Below are positions 19,755-30,607 of a stretch of DNA of 64,000 nucleotides, in pieces. The position numbers and the translations under genes are program-made. Under the pieces are notes generated by a model. It saw nothing but the letters and a program-made list of their open reading frames with translations, had not been told where the DNA came from and ran no database searches. Source of the DNA: Lepisosteus oculatus. Taxonomy: Eukaryota; Chordata; Actinopteri; Semionotiformes; Lepisosteidae. Position 1 is the first letter of the stretch; the number at the start of each line of letters is the position of its first letter. The DNA is taken from positions 23,105,501 to 23,169,500 of the forward strand of contig NC_090700.1 of the NCBI RefSeq assembly GCF_040954835.1, in the 5' to 3' direction.

Positions 19755-22700
19755 GACTCCCCCTAGTGGCCTCCCTATGCCTATCTCAGGAACTGAGCGA
19801 AAAAGAGCTCAAATTACAATGCACGATTAATGGGATTCAAATGTCACTTTTATGGGACACTGGGGCTCAATTATCGTGTTTATCTGAACAGTCAGCCAAA
19901 CGGTGTGGTGTCATGTTCACAGGGAAGGAGCTGGAGGCCACTGGTGTAGGGGGTAATAGAATAACACTCAGAGAAACTCAAGAACTCAAGATTAGACTAG
20001 GAGATGGGGAGGTAACATTTAATGCTGTCATGTGGGTAGGATCTACCCCAGATCTGTTGGGATGGGATGCTCTGAAATACCTACAAGGGGTTACATTAAC
20101 CGTACATGAGGAGAGGGTGGAGGTAAACATCTGGTCCCTCCAAAAAGACGAACTAAGAGGGCATCCAATTTGGACTATGGATAAGGACGAATGCGGGCTT
20201 CTGGATATGGAACCCGCCACATTTACTGGGAAATCCCCGCCATACACAAAGCCATATAAAATCAACAAAGAGGCGGAGGAAGGGGTTCGACCAGTAATAC
20301 AAAAACTATTGACTCAAGGCATTGTACGAAAAACACATAGTACAAGCAACAGTCCAATATGGCCCGTAAAGAAAGCCAGCGGAGCATGGCGATTCACTGT
20401 TGATTACTCAAAAGCTAATCAACACATCAACCGTCTCACCCCCTTAGTAGCAGACCCCTCTGCTATTTTTCAACTACTGACCCCTGAGCACCAGGTGTTT
20501 TCAGTAATTGACATGGCTAATGGGTTCTGGTCTGTTCCTCTACACCCAGAGGTACAAGATTGGTTCGCCTTTGTTGTAGATGGAGAACAATATACTTGGA
20601 CCAGGTTACCACAGGGGTTTCATAACAGCCCCACCGTGTATCACATGGCACTTCGGAGGCATCTCCGGGAGCTGCCTCAAGTGTCCTCCGTCGTTATCCA
20701 ATATGTGGATGATATTTTAATCGCGTCTCCTGACGAGGAAACCCACAAGAAGGACCTCCAAATTATTCTCAACCATTTGGTTAAAAAAGGACACAAGGCT
20801 AGTTATAGCAAAGCACAGTTATGCCTAGACACCGTAATTTACTTGGGACAAAAGATTAGTCAGGGAAAAAGGGAATTGACAGAAGATCGGGCCCAGGCAA
20901 TCTGAACACACCCTAGTCCCAATATGGTGAGAGAGCTCCGATCATTTCTGGGTCTGTGCAATTTCAATAGAAATTGGGTTGATGCTTTTTCTGAAAGGGC
21001 CAAACCACTTACAGACCTATTAAAGGGGGGAGGGAGGTCCCTTGATCCTATTGCTTGGAGTCCTGGAGCTGAACATGCTTTTAATGATTTAAAACAAGCT
21101 CTGTTACAGGCTCCTGCATTGGGGTTTCCTCAGACAGATCAACCATTCTACCTCTACGTAAGTGAAAAGAATGGATTTTGGACAGCTGTACTAACACAGG
21201 AACATGGGGGTAGGTACCGCCCGGTAGGGTATTACTCTGGATCCTTGGACGAGGTAGCCAGGGGCTGGGGACCATGTCTACAAGCCGTTCAGGCCGTCTG
21301 TCTAGCAGTACAGGCAGTCAATAACATAGTGCTAGATCAACAACTGATTGTTCGATGCCCACATGCGGTACACATGTCCCTGAATCGGGTCAGTCAGGTT
21401 AATGCGATACGATGGAGCAAGTGGCAGGTCTTGTTAGAGGCTCCAAATATTACCATTGAACGTGAAGGAGCTCTAAATCCAGCCACATTGTTACCTGACC
21501 CATCAGAAGCCTACATGTTAGAACACAGCTGTGATGTTTGGGCAATGGGAGAAGATGAGGGTATCAAAATAGCCGAGCAACCACTAAGGAATGAAGACCT
21601 CATCCTTTTCACTGATGGAACTTCATTCATAAATTCTAGTGGGGAGAGGAAAGCGGGTTGGGCTGTGACTACAGAACATGATATCCAATGTGGAGGAAGA
21701 TTTGAGGTACCCACGTCAGCACAGCGAGCTGAACTGAAAGCTTTGGTGGAAGCCTGTAAATTAACAAAAGGCAAGACCACCACAATATACACAGACTCAC
21801 GATACGCATTTGGAGTATGCCATGATTTTGGAAGGTTATGGAGTAATAGGGATTTTTTAACCTCTGCTGGCACTCCGGTAAAGAATGCAGATCTGGTGTC
21901 TGAGCTGCTTGCGGCTCTCCAACTCCCAAAGCAGGTAGCTGTAGTCAAATGTAAGGGCCACAGCAGAGAGGACACTCCCGAGGCCAGGGGCAATAAGCTA
22001 GCAGACTGGACAGCACGTCAAGCTGCCCTGGGCCAATGGGAGGAGTGGGCTATAGAAAAACCTCTTCAGATTATTTCAGTTTGCACAGTGAACATACAGG
22101 CACTCCGGACGGAACAGCTCAGCGAGCTCCAGGCCCAGGCTCCAAGGATTGAGAAATGGACCTGGATGGAACGCAATGTGGGGCTGCAGAAGGATGGGAC
22201 CTGGAGGTGCCAGCGTACAGGCAGACCCGCCTGTCCCAAGCAACTAATGCCCTACCTGGCACAGCAAATACACTCCACAGGGCACCCAGGTGTTAGCCAA
22301 ATGACTCGACGCTTTGCTCAGAGCTGGGTGGGCACAGGCTTCACACCCTTCGCAGCTGATGTGGTACAACGCTGTGGAGAGTGCCAAAAAGCCTCTGGAG
22401 CACCGCCGGTTCGGGCTCCTAATCTTCGACGTCCTGCACCCGAGGGGCCCTTTAGACACTGGCAAATAGACTATTGTTCACTGCCACCCTGTAAAGGGAA
22501 AACAGGCCTCCTAGTGATGGTGGACCAGTTTTCTAGATGGGTGGAGGCTGTCCCTGTCAAACGAGAGACTGCGCAGACAACTGCCAAATATCTCGTGACA
22601 GAAGTAATTCCCCGATGGGGACTCCCGTGTCGCATAGACTCAGACCAGGGCACACATTTTACTGGAAAAGTGTGTCAGGTGGTGGCAGACCTACTAGGGA

Positions 22701-23239
22701 TCAAATGGGACTTGCATTGCCCTCATCACCCGCAGTCCTCCGGCATAGTGGAACGGGTGAACCGGACTTTGAAAGCTAAATTGACAAAGTACCACTTGGG
22801 AGGGATCCCCTGGGTGGATGCATTGCCCGCCATACTGTGCAGCATCCGGGCTGGGACAAATCGAATAGTAGGGCTGAGCCCGTTTGAGGGGATCACGGGG
22901 CGTCCCATGAGACTGAGTGACTCTCCAGGACATGACAGAGTAGGCTTGAGTATACTAACTGATTCTCTGTTACAGTATTGCAAGTTGCTGACAGAGGCCA
23001 CCCAAGGAGCCCGTGAGCAGGTCCTGGAGGCGTGGGGACCACCACCTGAAGGAGGGCACGACCTCATCCCAGGAGAGTGGGTGTGGATCAGGAAATTTCC
23101 TTCACAGGTTCTCCAGCCCAGGTGGGACGGACCCTACCAGATCCTGTTGACAACCGAGTCTGCGGTTCGAGTGGAAGGAAAAGATCGCTGGATCCATGCG
23201 TCACACTGCCGACGAGCCTCATCCCCGGACCCAGAATGA
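19688..23239 (+). pseudogene. pol: Retroviral pro-pol (protease, reverse transcriptase, RNase H, integrase), one internal stop
   Basis: One frame carries the whole enzyme set. Protease has WDTGAQ with the catalytic Asp at 19856. Reverse transcriptase has LPQG and YVDD (20702-20713). RNase H has acidic residues in LFTDG, RAEL, YTDS and the later NKLAD motif (21600-22010). Integrase has an HHCC zinc domain (H-x3-H and C-x2-C, 22270-22395), a DDE core (IDY, DSDQGTHF, HHPQSSGIVE; 22465-22755) and a WDGPY module near the end. The only break is a TGA at 20903-20905 in the connection region after the reverse-transcriptase catalytic core. The order and the GPY-type C-terminus are those of class I retroviruses. 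The end overlaps the env start by ATGA (23236-23239). Confidence 0.92.
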
Positions 23240-24375
23240 AAACATTTCTGTCAATAATGATAATTGTTGCTGTAGAACTATGTTCCGCAGGGATTAATGA
23301 TCATCTCTCCCACAAAGGAGAACATGGAATTAATTCCTTTTTAGGCCTCTCCTATCTGACAGCTAAGAAAACCAACCAAAGTGCCTGCTGGGTGTGTGCA
23401 GCATTACCCAAATATGTACAGGGAGGACTTCCTATGGGAGCCATTCCTTGGCGTCTCGAGGAAGTCATAGGCATGATCATTTGGAGGGATAATTTAGGAG
23501 ATTTTAATATGACAAACTATGGGGGTTGCCATAACACGACTTTAACCTGCACAACATTACAGTATCTACAGGAGCGAGGCTTAGAGCCCACGAGTTTCAC
23601 AGGCTCTTACGCTCCTAAATATAACAGAAGCCATACACCACCATACCTGACTCTAAATAAGGAACGTGAGGGAAACATATGTTTTCAGCACACTAATGGT
23701 CTGCACTTGGTTGGATGGAGTCGTTGCAACCTTACCATCGCTGCAAATATATCCACCTCTACCTTCCAAATTCCAGGATGGGATCGGCACACCCCACAAT
23801 TCGGTATAAGTTTCTTATTTTCAGAGGCATGGGGAGCGCCAAACGGAACATATTTCATTTGTGGAAAACGAGCCTACCCATGGTTGTCAGCCCAGTGGTC
23901 TGGCTCATGTTATTTAGGATATGTGGTTCCTCATATCCGTGTTCAAACCCACACCCCCTTCGGACCTAACCACAGACCACAAAGAAAATTGGCTGATTGG
24001 GAATATTATTTAGGTATAATATTTCCACAAGCCGGCATGAACTTTCTGAGTCGAGAGTTAATTCAAATAGCCTCGACTTTAGAAGAATTAGCAAATTCTA
24101 CCTCATCTAGTCTGAAGGCTGTTAATGATGAGATGGTAGCCCTCAGAACAGTGGCCATGCAGAACCGACTAGCTTTAGATTATGTACTGGCGGCCCAAGG
24201 AGGAACTTGTGCAGTAATTGGCACTGAATGCTGCACATATATCCCTGATAATTCTGAGCACATCTCAGATCTGGCCCAACACATTTACAATGAGGGACAG
24301 AAATATCAGGACTATTATACTGAAAATTGGGGAATTGGATCTTGGGTAATGTCTGTGTTTGGGGCCTGGGGCTGA
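23236..24375 (+). pseudogene. env: Retroviral envelope, gamma type, stopped before the membrane anchor
   Basis: The start at 23236 is chosen because it overlaps the pol stop and begins a hydrophobic signal-peptide-like segment; the frame is open further upstream. The surface subunit has CWVC (23386-23397), the CXXC motif of gammaretroviral-type envelopes, and several N-x-S/T sites. A minimal RPQR basic motif (about 23980) could be the cleavage site. The transmembrane subunit has a heptad-rich helix, an immunosuppressive-domain-like stretch and CX6CC (24208-24234). A TGA at 24373-24375 ends the frame right after the ectodomain; the same frame stays open and hydrophobic for a further stretch, which marks where the anchor and tail were. 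As it stands the product would lack a membrane anchor. Confidence 0.9.
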
Positions 24376-24580
24376 ACTTTTTTACAGTGTTTATTTGTAG
24401 GAATAGTATTGTTTATATGTATAATTGTAAACATCACGTGCACAAAAACATGTATCACATCTTGCCATAACCGTGGAACGTACAATGTCATGGCAATACA
24501 TACCTGTTCGCCAAGAAAGGAAAGATCTGCCCTGACATTGTATGTATAAAAATAGGCTACACTGACGTATGCCATATTTT

Positions 24581-24592
24581 ATAAGGGGGGAA
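24581..24592 (+). other. Polypurine tract of the provirus
   Basis: ataaggggggaa directly before the 3' LTR, the standard plus-strand primer position. Confidence 0.85.
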
Positions 24593-25001
24593 TGAAGAAA
24601 GATGTGAAGACGGGGGTTTGAATTTAATCTTTTCTGTAGGGGGTTTAGACTTCCAAGTCACAAGCAGGGGTTTATGGCAGGAAAGGGGGTTAACTGATAA
24701 GGATTGCAGATGACAGCTAGGAACACCCCTGGGTGTAATGTTAAACTGACCATTTGCCCAGAACATCGTAAACTGGCCAAATACCATGAACCCCCCTCTT
24801 TACCATCAGACCGAGTGACGTCAGAAACGGAGAAGAAAACTGTATATAACCCAAAAGTTTGTAACAGTACGGGGAACAATACTTCGGTTTTGTTGTTTCT
24901 TGCGGGAAACAAGACTTCGGCTTTATTGTTCCTTGCATGCAATAAACTCATCTGTTTTACTTCATCTCGGGATCAAGAACCTTATTTCTTCTGTTACAAC
25001 A
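24593..25001 (+). repeat. 3' LTR of the endogenous retrovirus
   Basis: Same as the 5' LTR except near 24713, 24725 and 24788-24795. CRE at 24816-24823, TATATAA at 24843-24849, AATAAA at 24941-24946. This LTR could drive readthrough transcription into the downstream flank of array copy 1. Confidence 0.95.
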
Positions 25002-25889
25002 TTGGGATTAATGTGACTCAATATTATCTGCAGCTCTTACACTCCAGGCACCTCATAAAGTGGAACGCAGTGATTTTGCCTTACATGGCGCTCAGCTCTT
25101 CCTCAATCCCAGCAGAAGCAGCAGCCTCCGGGTCCTGCCTCATGCACAGCTTAAAATGCAACACCGAGTAATACAACAAACAACAGGGAAAACCATTCAC
25201 GATCAGACACATCCGTTGATTGCTGGCTCTCAGTAAAGGGACATTGCTGTGGTCCACGCATGAATCTGTTTTCTAAGTGCCTTATCCAATACAGTGTTGA
25301 GGCCAGTTTTCCCAGAAGCCAATTAGAAGGGGAACACACAATAACTTGTAAAACCTCCAATTTACATCATAAAATAGACTACATTTCAAGGTTAAAGAAT
25401 TACCATGTTCTGCGATTCAGAACGAGGCAGCAAAACTTCCTGTAATCTGATGTGGCCCTATGACATTGTAAAGGAGCAGGCTTGTGAATACATCTTGTTT
25501 AATCCAATGGAAATATTACTCTCAACTTTTTTACGTTTTTGCCAATAAATAATATTACATTGTTAACTCTGCATAAAGAACCTTGGAATGGAACGTTTTT
25601 TGCAGTGAAATGTTTGCTGCATAACCTATACCTTTTCTCTCCTACATCACATTGCATTAGTCATTACAGTGATTAGTGAGCAGGAAAGGCTGCATCACAT
25701 CGCAATTTGTGTGGAACCTGAATGTGAAGTTGTTACAACATGGCGTAACTTACAGTACTTTCACAAAGTTCATGATTTTGTGCTCAATTTTGAGTTTGTA
25801 AAGTTTTTCTATAATGTCAATGATTTTATTTTGTGACTGAAATTAAATAATTTTGTGTCTGCAAAATTGGGACTGTAGTTCCACCTTAA

Positions 25890-26045
25890 CCTACTAGTAC
25901 TGTATGTCTTTGGACTGTGGGAAAAAACTGGAGCACCTGGAAGAAATCCACACAAATGAAGGGAGAACATACAATTCCATCCAGACTGAAACCCCAGGAA
26001 TTGAACCCAGGACCCCAGCTCTGTGAACCACAGTGCCACCTCATT
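25890..26045 (-). mobile_element. SINE fragment, minus strand, array copy 1
   Basis: The reverse complement contains the widespread fish SINE core (a 'gcatgttctcc'-like block then 'ctccggtttcctcccacag'-like block, here diverged) and a tRNA-like end with a ggttcaattcc B-box-like motif. This class is tRNA-derived; I cannot fix the family name. Confidence 0.65.
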
Positions 26046-27496
26046 GCTATGGTCACTATAATTAATGTCAAAACTCAATGGCAAATGAGCAGCCTGGGAT
26101 CCAAAAGGATCAAGACAAGGATCCAAACAAAGCACTATCCCAAAGCTTGGCTTTGTACAGTATATCATACACTGCTTGATACAGAAGGCAGATAATCTAA
26201 GTCCATGCAATAATTGCTAAGGGAAAGTGACTTTGTGTTTTTGGAGGGAAGTCACTCAACATGGAGCTGTGTTAGTGAAATGATTGTTCTGATGTACGGC
26301 TGATGTCCAAACACTGAAAACATGATTGTGTATGCAATCGCACTCCCGAGCTCCACTGGGTATGGTTAAAATAACTTTTTATAGTTCATCACATTCAAAG
26401 TGTGTGTACTTGATGAAAGTGTAACACACATTTGGAGGAGTTATTCAGGATTTTCTTTCATTCAACTATTTCAAGACCCATTATTTTCAGATGTTGTAGT
26501 ATACGTGAATAATGAAAGGCCTTCATATTACACAATGAAGGAATGACTTTGCAGGTGTGAAGAATAAAAGATTAATTCAGCTCACTTTGGGGAGTTTCAC
26601 AATGGCCCTCCTTATAGAAATGTGGGTTTGATTAAAGGAGTGAAGAAAAAGCACTGAATAATATTTGCTTCTGTAAACGTAATCATCTCAAAATATGGTT
26701 GAAGAAATGAAAGAAATTGAAGAAGGTTAAACATAATCCAAAACGTATAAGGTCAATTTAAGTACAACCAGAATTCTAGTGTTTATGCAATGCATCTGTG
26801 GGTTGATATGAAATACGGCCGTACTTAAACTAAACGAGGTTATCGAGAGCATATTCCGAGTACGGCTGTGGCCAGTTGTCCTGTGAACTGCGAGGACCGT
26901 ATCTTATCCTGAACTGGCTGTGCGAATACCGTCCTCTGCTGGCAGAAGGAATAGATTACAACGGCACTGTATTGGCGATTAGTCCTGATTGCTAGAATAT
27001 TGAAACAACAAGGAGTCCGCGGAGTCAAGCAATGCTGAATAAACAAGTACCTGAAATTCAATAGGATTTTGTGTATTGATTACAAATAGGTGTGGAATTC
27101 TCATGTATAGTGGTATTCATGGATTCCTTACACAAGCAGCCGTTGTTATGATACTTTCGTAATCTGAATATAAATCTGTTATCTACTTAAAACTGTAATT
27201 ATTGAATAGATTAATGTCTTTGAAATGCTTCATTAACTGGGCAGTTTCCATGTTTGGAAATGTTTTTATTTTGATTGCTGATTGCTAGATACTGTATGTT
27301 TAATAGGCATGCTGTTAATATTTTCTACAAGAGCCAAATAAGACAGTTATGCTGTAGTAAGTTCTATATAAGTTATATAACATAAGTTATATTTTGTTCT
27401 GAGGTCAATTTGAATCTCATACTAAATTACTGGTGTCCTTTTATCTGAGAAACACTACCTGATTGATCACCTGATGCCTAGAAATTAGCATGCACA

Positions 27497-27832
27497 GTAG
27501 CCCAGCGTTTAGCATTGCTAGCTCACAGTGCTGAGGCCCTGGGTACACTTCTGGACCTGGGGTGCTATCTGTATGGAGCTTGTATGTTCTCCCCATGTTT
27601 GCATGAGTTTGCTTTGGGTGCTCCGGCTTCCTCCCACAGTTCAAAGAATTACTGGTAGGTTAATTGGCTTCTGGGATAATTGGTGAGTGTCTGTGTCTTC
27701 CCTGTATTGGACTACCATCCAGTCCCAGGTATCTCCTGCTTATTACTTTCTGAGGCTCTGGCTCCCCCGTGACCCCGCGACCCCCTGACCACCTGACCCT
27801 GAATTGGATGAAGCGGTTAGAAAATGGGTGGT
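27497..27832 (+). mobile_element. SINE, plus strand, array copy 1
   Basis: Nearly full element in the opposite orientation to 25890-26045: a tRNA-like head (gtttagcattgctagctcac), the central core with tgtatgttctccccatgtttgc and gctccggcttcctcccacag, and a tail ending in tggatgaagcggttagaaaatg, the usual 3' end of this fish SINE type. Confidence 0.7.
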
Positions 27833-27944
27833 TTCTGTTATGCTCTGGTCATGCTCTGCCATAGCAACAACTTGTAAAAAATGCAGATGCCAGGATTTAA
27901 CTCAAAGAAGGAGCTCAGAGCACTGTGTTGGCATCACTGTACAG

Positions 27945-28190
27945 GTGTCCGGTTTGTTTTAGAACATGTGCTAAAATCTTATTTACTAACTTCTAGACTT
28001 TTTACCCCCCATATCAGCCTGCAGGTGCACAGTGGTCTGTGGACAGCCTCCTTGCTCTGTCGTAAAACAGGAAATAAAAAGCAACTGGTTTTGACTTTAA
28101 TGCACTGAGACTGTGGAACTCACAGAACTCTCTTGTCAGAAAGGCAGCTTCTAACAGCTTTTAAGTGAAGACCAAGAACACTTTTCTATT
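27945..28190 (+). mobile_element. Degraded LINE 3' end, plus strand, array copy 1
   Basis: With frame changes, the plus strand reads like the end of a non-LTR retrotransposon ORF2 (a 'dctgtggaactc...' block for LWNSLP, then '...aaggcagcttctaacagcttttaagtgaagac' for KAASLTAFKSRLKT). It is short and dead, and may belong to the same broad clade as the relic at 2225-2895. Confidence 0.4.
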
Positions 28191-29949
28191 TTATTAAAAT
28201 AGATTATATATGTTTTGTTTAAATATATGTTATAAATGTTGAAACGACAGCTCGTATAAGCTTGTATTTTTACCTTTCGATCATTTTTATAATTGCTTTG
28301 AGTTGCTTTTACCATGATAAACAGTAAAAAATATGAGGTGTTGAACTTGTTAAAAGTTTTAAAGCGCTTTATGACGTAAAGTGTGATGACAGTCCTTGGC
28401 GGTCTATGTAACAATTCTTCTTGAAGTACGTCATCGGGCCAACAGTATATAAACATTACAGCTCAAGTGCTTTTGTATCTGAACGCTTTTAGGTAAGTAA
28501 TTTAGCAGCTGCGGTATTAATAATGATTTTAATGGCAAATTCAATTGCAGGTAAAATAAAAATGGCGGATAACTTTCTTTCTAGCTTCGTGAAGCGGTCG
28601 CGCCATATTATACATATATACCATAATAGAAAACATAATATGTATAGTAGAATTTTTCACTTTAAGCTGGCATTATCCAGAACCGGGTCAGGGCCAGGAC
28701 CCGGACCGTGCTGTGTGGTCCGTCGGCCTTCTAAAGATGTTTAGGAGATCGGGGCGCCCTTGGATTTGATTAGAAACTTGCATAATTTCTTAACTTGACC
28801 TCATTATCTTAAAAAAAAACGGCCAGGCCCAGACCAAAGCATGAAGGCTGCGAGGATCGGGGGACTCTCATTTTTGGTCACAGCATACAGTAGTAGATCA
28901 GTAACCTCTGTTTATCGTGATAACCTTTAATTATTTTCCAGTACTTTTTCAAATGATAAAACACATTGTGTCGCCAGTTTTGCTAAAGATACGGTTTTAG
29001 TGTTTACGCATAAATTTGTAAGCCGTAGGCTTAAATCTCGTGTTCTTATTTTCTGCATTTTCATCGTAAGGGAAGGCGCTCGTTTGCGATTTACGCGCTG
29101 AACATTGTAAGCAGAAGAGCCTTAAGGCACAGCCTTGCCTTAACACCATCGTTTGCATTGTCATTGTCATCCAGAAAAGGAGTCGTAAGAAAATGAATCT
29201 GTGGCGGCTCCGAACATTAAAAAAACTATGTCTAGACTGCAAATACATCCCAATCTTACTATCAACACGTTTTAAGAACCCTCTCCTTTCCACCGGTATA
29301 CAAGCTAAGAGAGAAATACTGGAAAGCCCGTCTGAAGTAGCCCTCGTCTCACCTTCGGAGCTGTGAGCGATGGGGATCATAATTAAAAGGGGTACAGTTA
29401 CTTTGAAAATGTGTATGTGATACTTAAATTTAAATTAAATAAAAAGATAAATTATATAGCACAGACTGCTATCTATGTCCATGTGTTTAAGACGTATGAA
29501 TCAGTTTTAAAACAGGCACACCCATTTACTTCTCACAAATCCAACTGGAGTCTCAGTCCGTCGTCGCGATGAATTAGGAGCTCAGATGTAGGCTAAGTGA
29601 TTGCAATTTACTTATTTAAAAGAACCACTTCAAATCAAAAGGGAGACATTTTGTAATGGTAGTTATCGTATTATACAGTATACGTAATTGTAGATATACA
29701 GTACATAAAGGGTATGAATAGGTGTGAGCTTTTACTGTATATTTAATATTTTATCTGACCCATTTGTAGAAACCGCCTACTCAGATTTAGTTAAGTGGTC
29801 TGCCACCATAAAGACAGAAAAATATAATGAAACCCTGTTACATTAACTGTAAAATAAACGCCGTAACTGCGGCCATATGAATATTTGGATAAAGATTATA
29901 CAAACATCCTAAGGAGCTCTATGACATATGAGCGTCGTAATAAGGGTTG

Positions 29950-30089
29950 GTGACCTGACGTAACAGTGCTCCCTGAATTACGTGATCTGTATATACCCAA
30001 ATACAGATATATCACATAGGGAGATGCAGTCAAACATTGCATTGCTATCGTCGTGGTGAACTATTTCTCCGCTGTTTAAAACTTGTTTG
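29950..30089 (+). promoter_or_regulatory. ZC2HC1C: Predicted ZC2HC1C promoter and 5' exon, copy 2
   Basis: Same arrangement as 13715-13859: TATA-like motif near 29989 inside the inverted repeat and donor after 30089. Intact here. Confidence 0.45.
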
Positions 30090-30607
30090 GTAAGTGTCAT
30101 CAAATATGCTTGTCAATTTGTAGCGAAATCCATATACTGTATCATAATCCTTCAGCTATCTGTAATGTAGTGAAACGGCTAATTAATATTGATAAATTCC
30201 CTTATTCACAGTGACTTTTGCTCAAACCCCTGTTGCATAATGGGTTAATTTTATATAAAAAAACATTTATATCATAGATATAATACAAGCTTTGAAATGA
30301 AATAGTACATTTCCAGATTTCATTTAAACATTTTTAAAAAAGCTCATGACTTTAAGCATTCTGAACATTGAGAATGTTATTTGGGAAACAAATGTTTATT
30401 ATAATGTTTATGTTTAGGATCTGTCTCCTACTGAGTCAGCATGCATCATTCAACACCATTAGGTTTAATATTAAAAAGTTGTGTATTTCCTGAATTGTTT
30501 TTTTTATTCTTTTCTATTACACCATACTAGACTGTGCAGGATATCATTTATTTGCCATTTTTGCTTTTTCCAGATATCTGGGAAACAAAGCTCATATCTT
30601 TTTGCCA

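Larger units (their letters stand above)
16999..25001 (+). mobile_element. Endogenous retrovirus, nearly complete, class I (gamma/epsilon-like), inserted in array copy 1
   Basis: Full-length provirus: LTR (408 bp), primer site, long leader, gag, pro-pol, env, polypurine tract, LTR (409 bp). The target duplication TTGG (16995-16998 and 25002-25005) matches the single TTGG at the empty site in the other five full units' equivalents (for example 33220-33230). The LTRs differ by about three substitutions and one indel, so integration is recent, and it postdates at least the duplication that separated copies 1 and 2. Lesions: a frame change in gag, one TGA in pol and one TGA in env. It is therefore defective as it stands. 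Confidence 0.95.
12241..28406. repeat. ZC2HC1C: Array B tandem unit, copy 1 (with retrovirus insert)
   Basis: Unit phase is set at the sequence tgtaacaattcttc, which recurs at 28407, 36271, 44492, 52497, 60491 and 63907. Without the 8,007-bp insert (provirus plus one TSD) this copy is about 8.16 kb. Order: TATA box and short leader (12280-12578), a 1.2-kb stretch with no supported gene (12579-13734), ZC2HC1C promoter, 5' exon and gene (13735-16658), retrovirus, then a gene-free 3.4-kb flank (25002-28406) with two SINE fragments and a LINE relic. Compared with copies 2 and 3 it lacks about 70-80 bp near 13580. Confidence 0.9.

Noticed and set aside
25151..25360. Small ORFs in the 3' flank of unit B (about 60-133 codons on both strands)
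   Set aside because: Low complexity or SINE-derived, no domains, and boundaries shift between copies with single substitutions.
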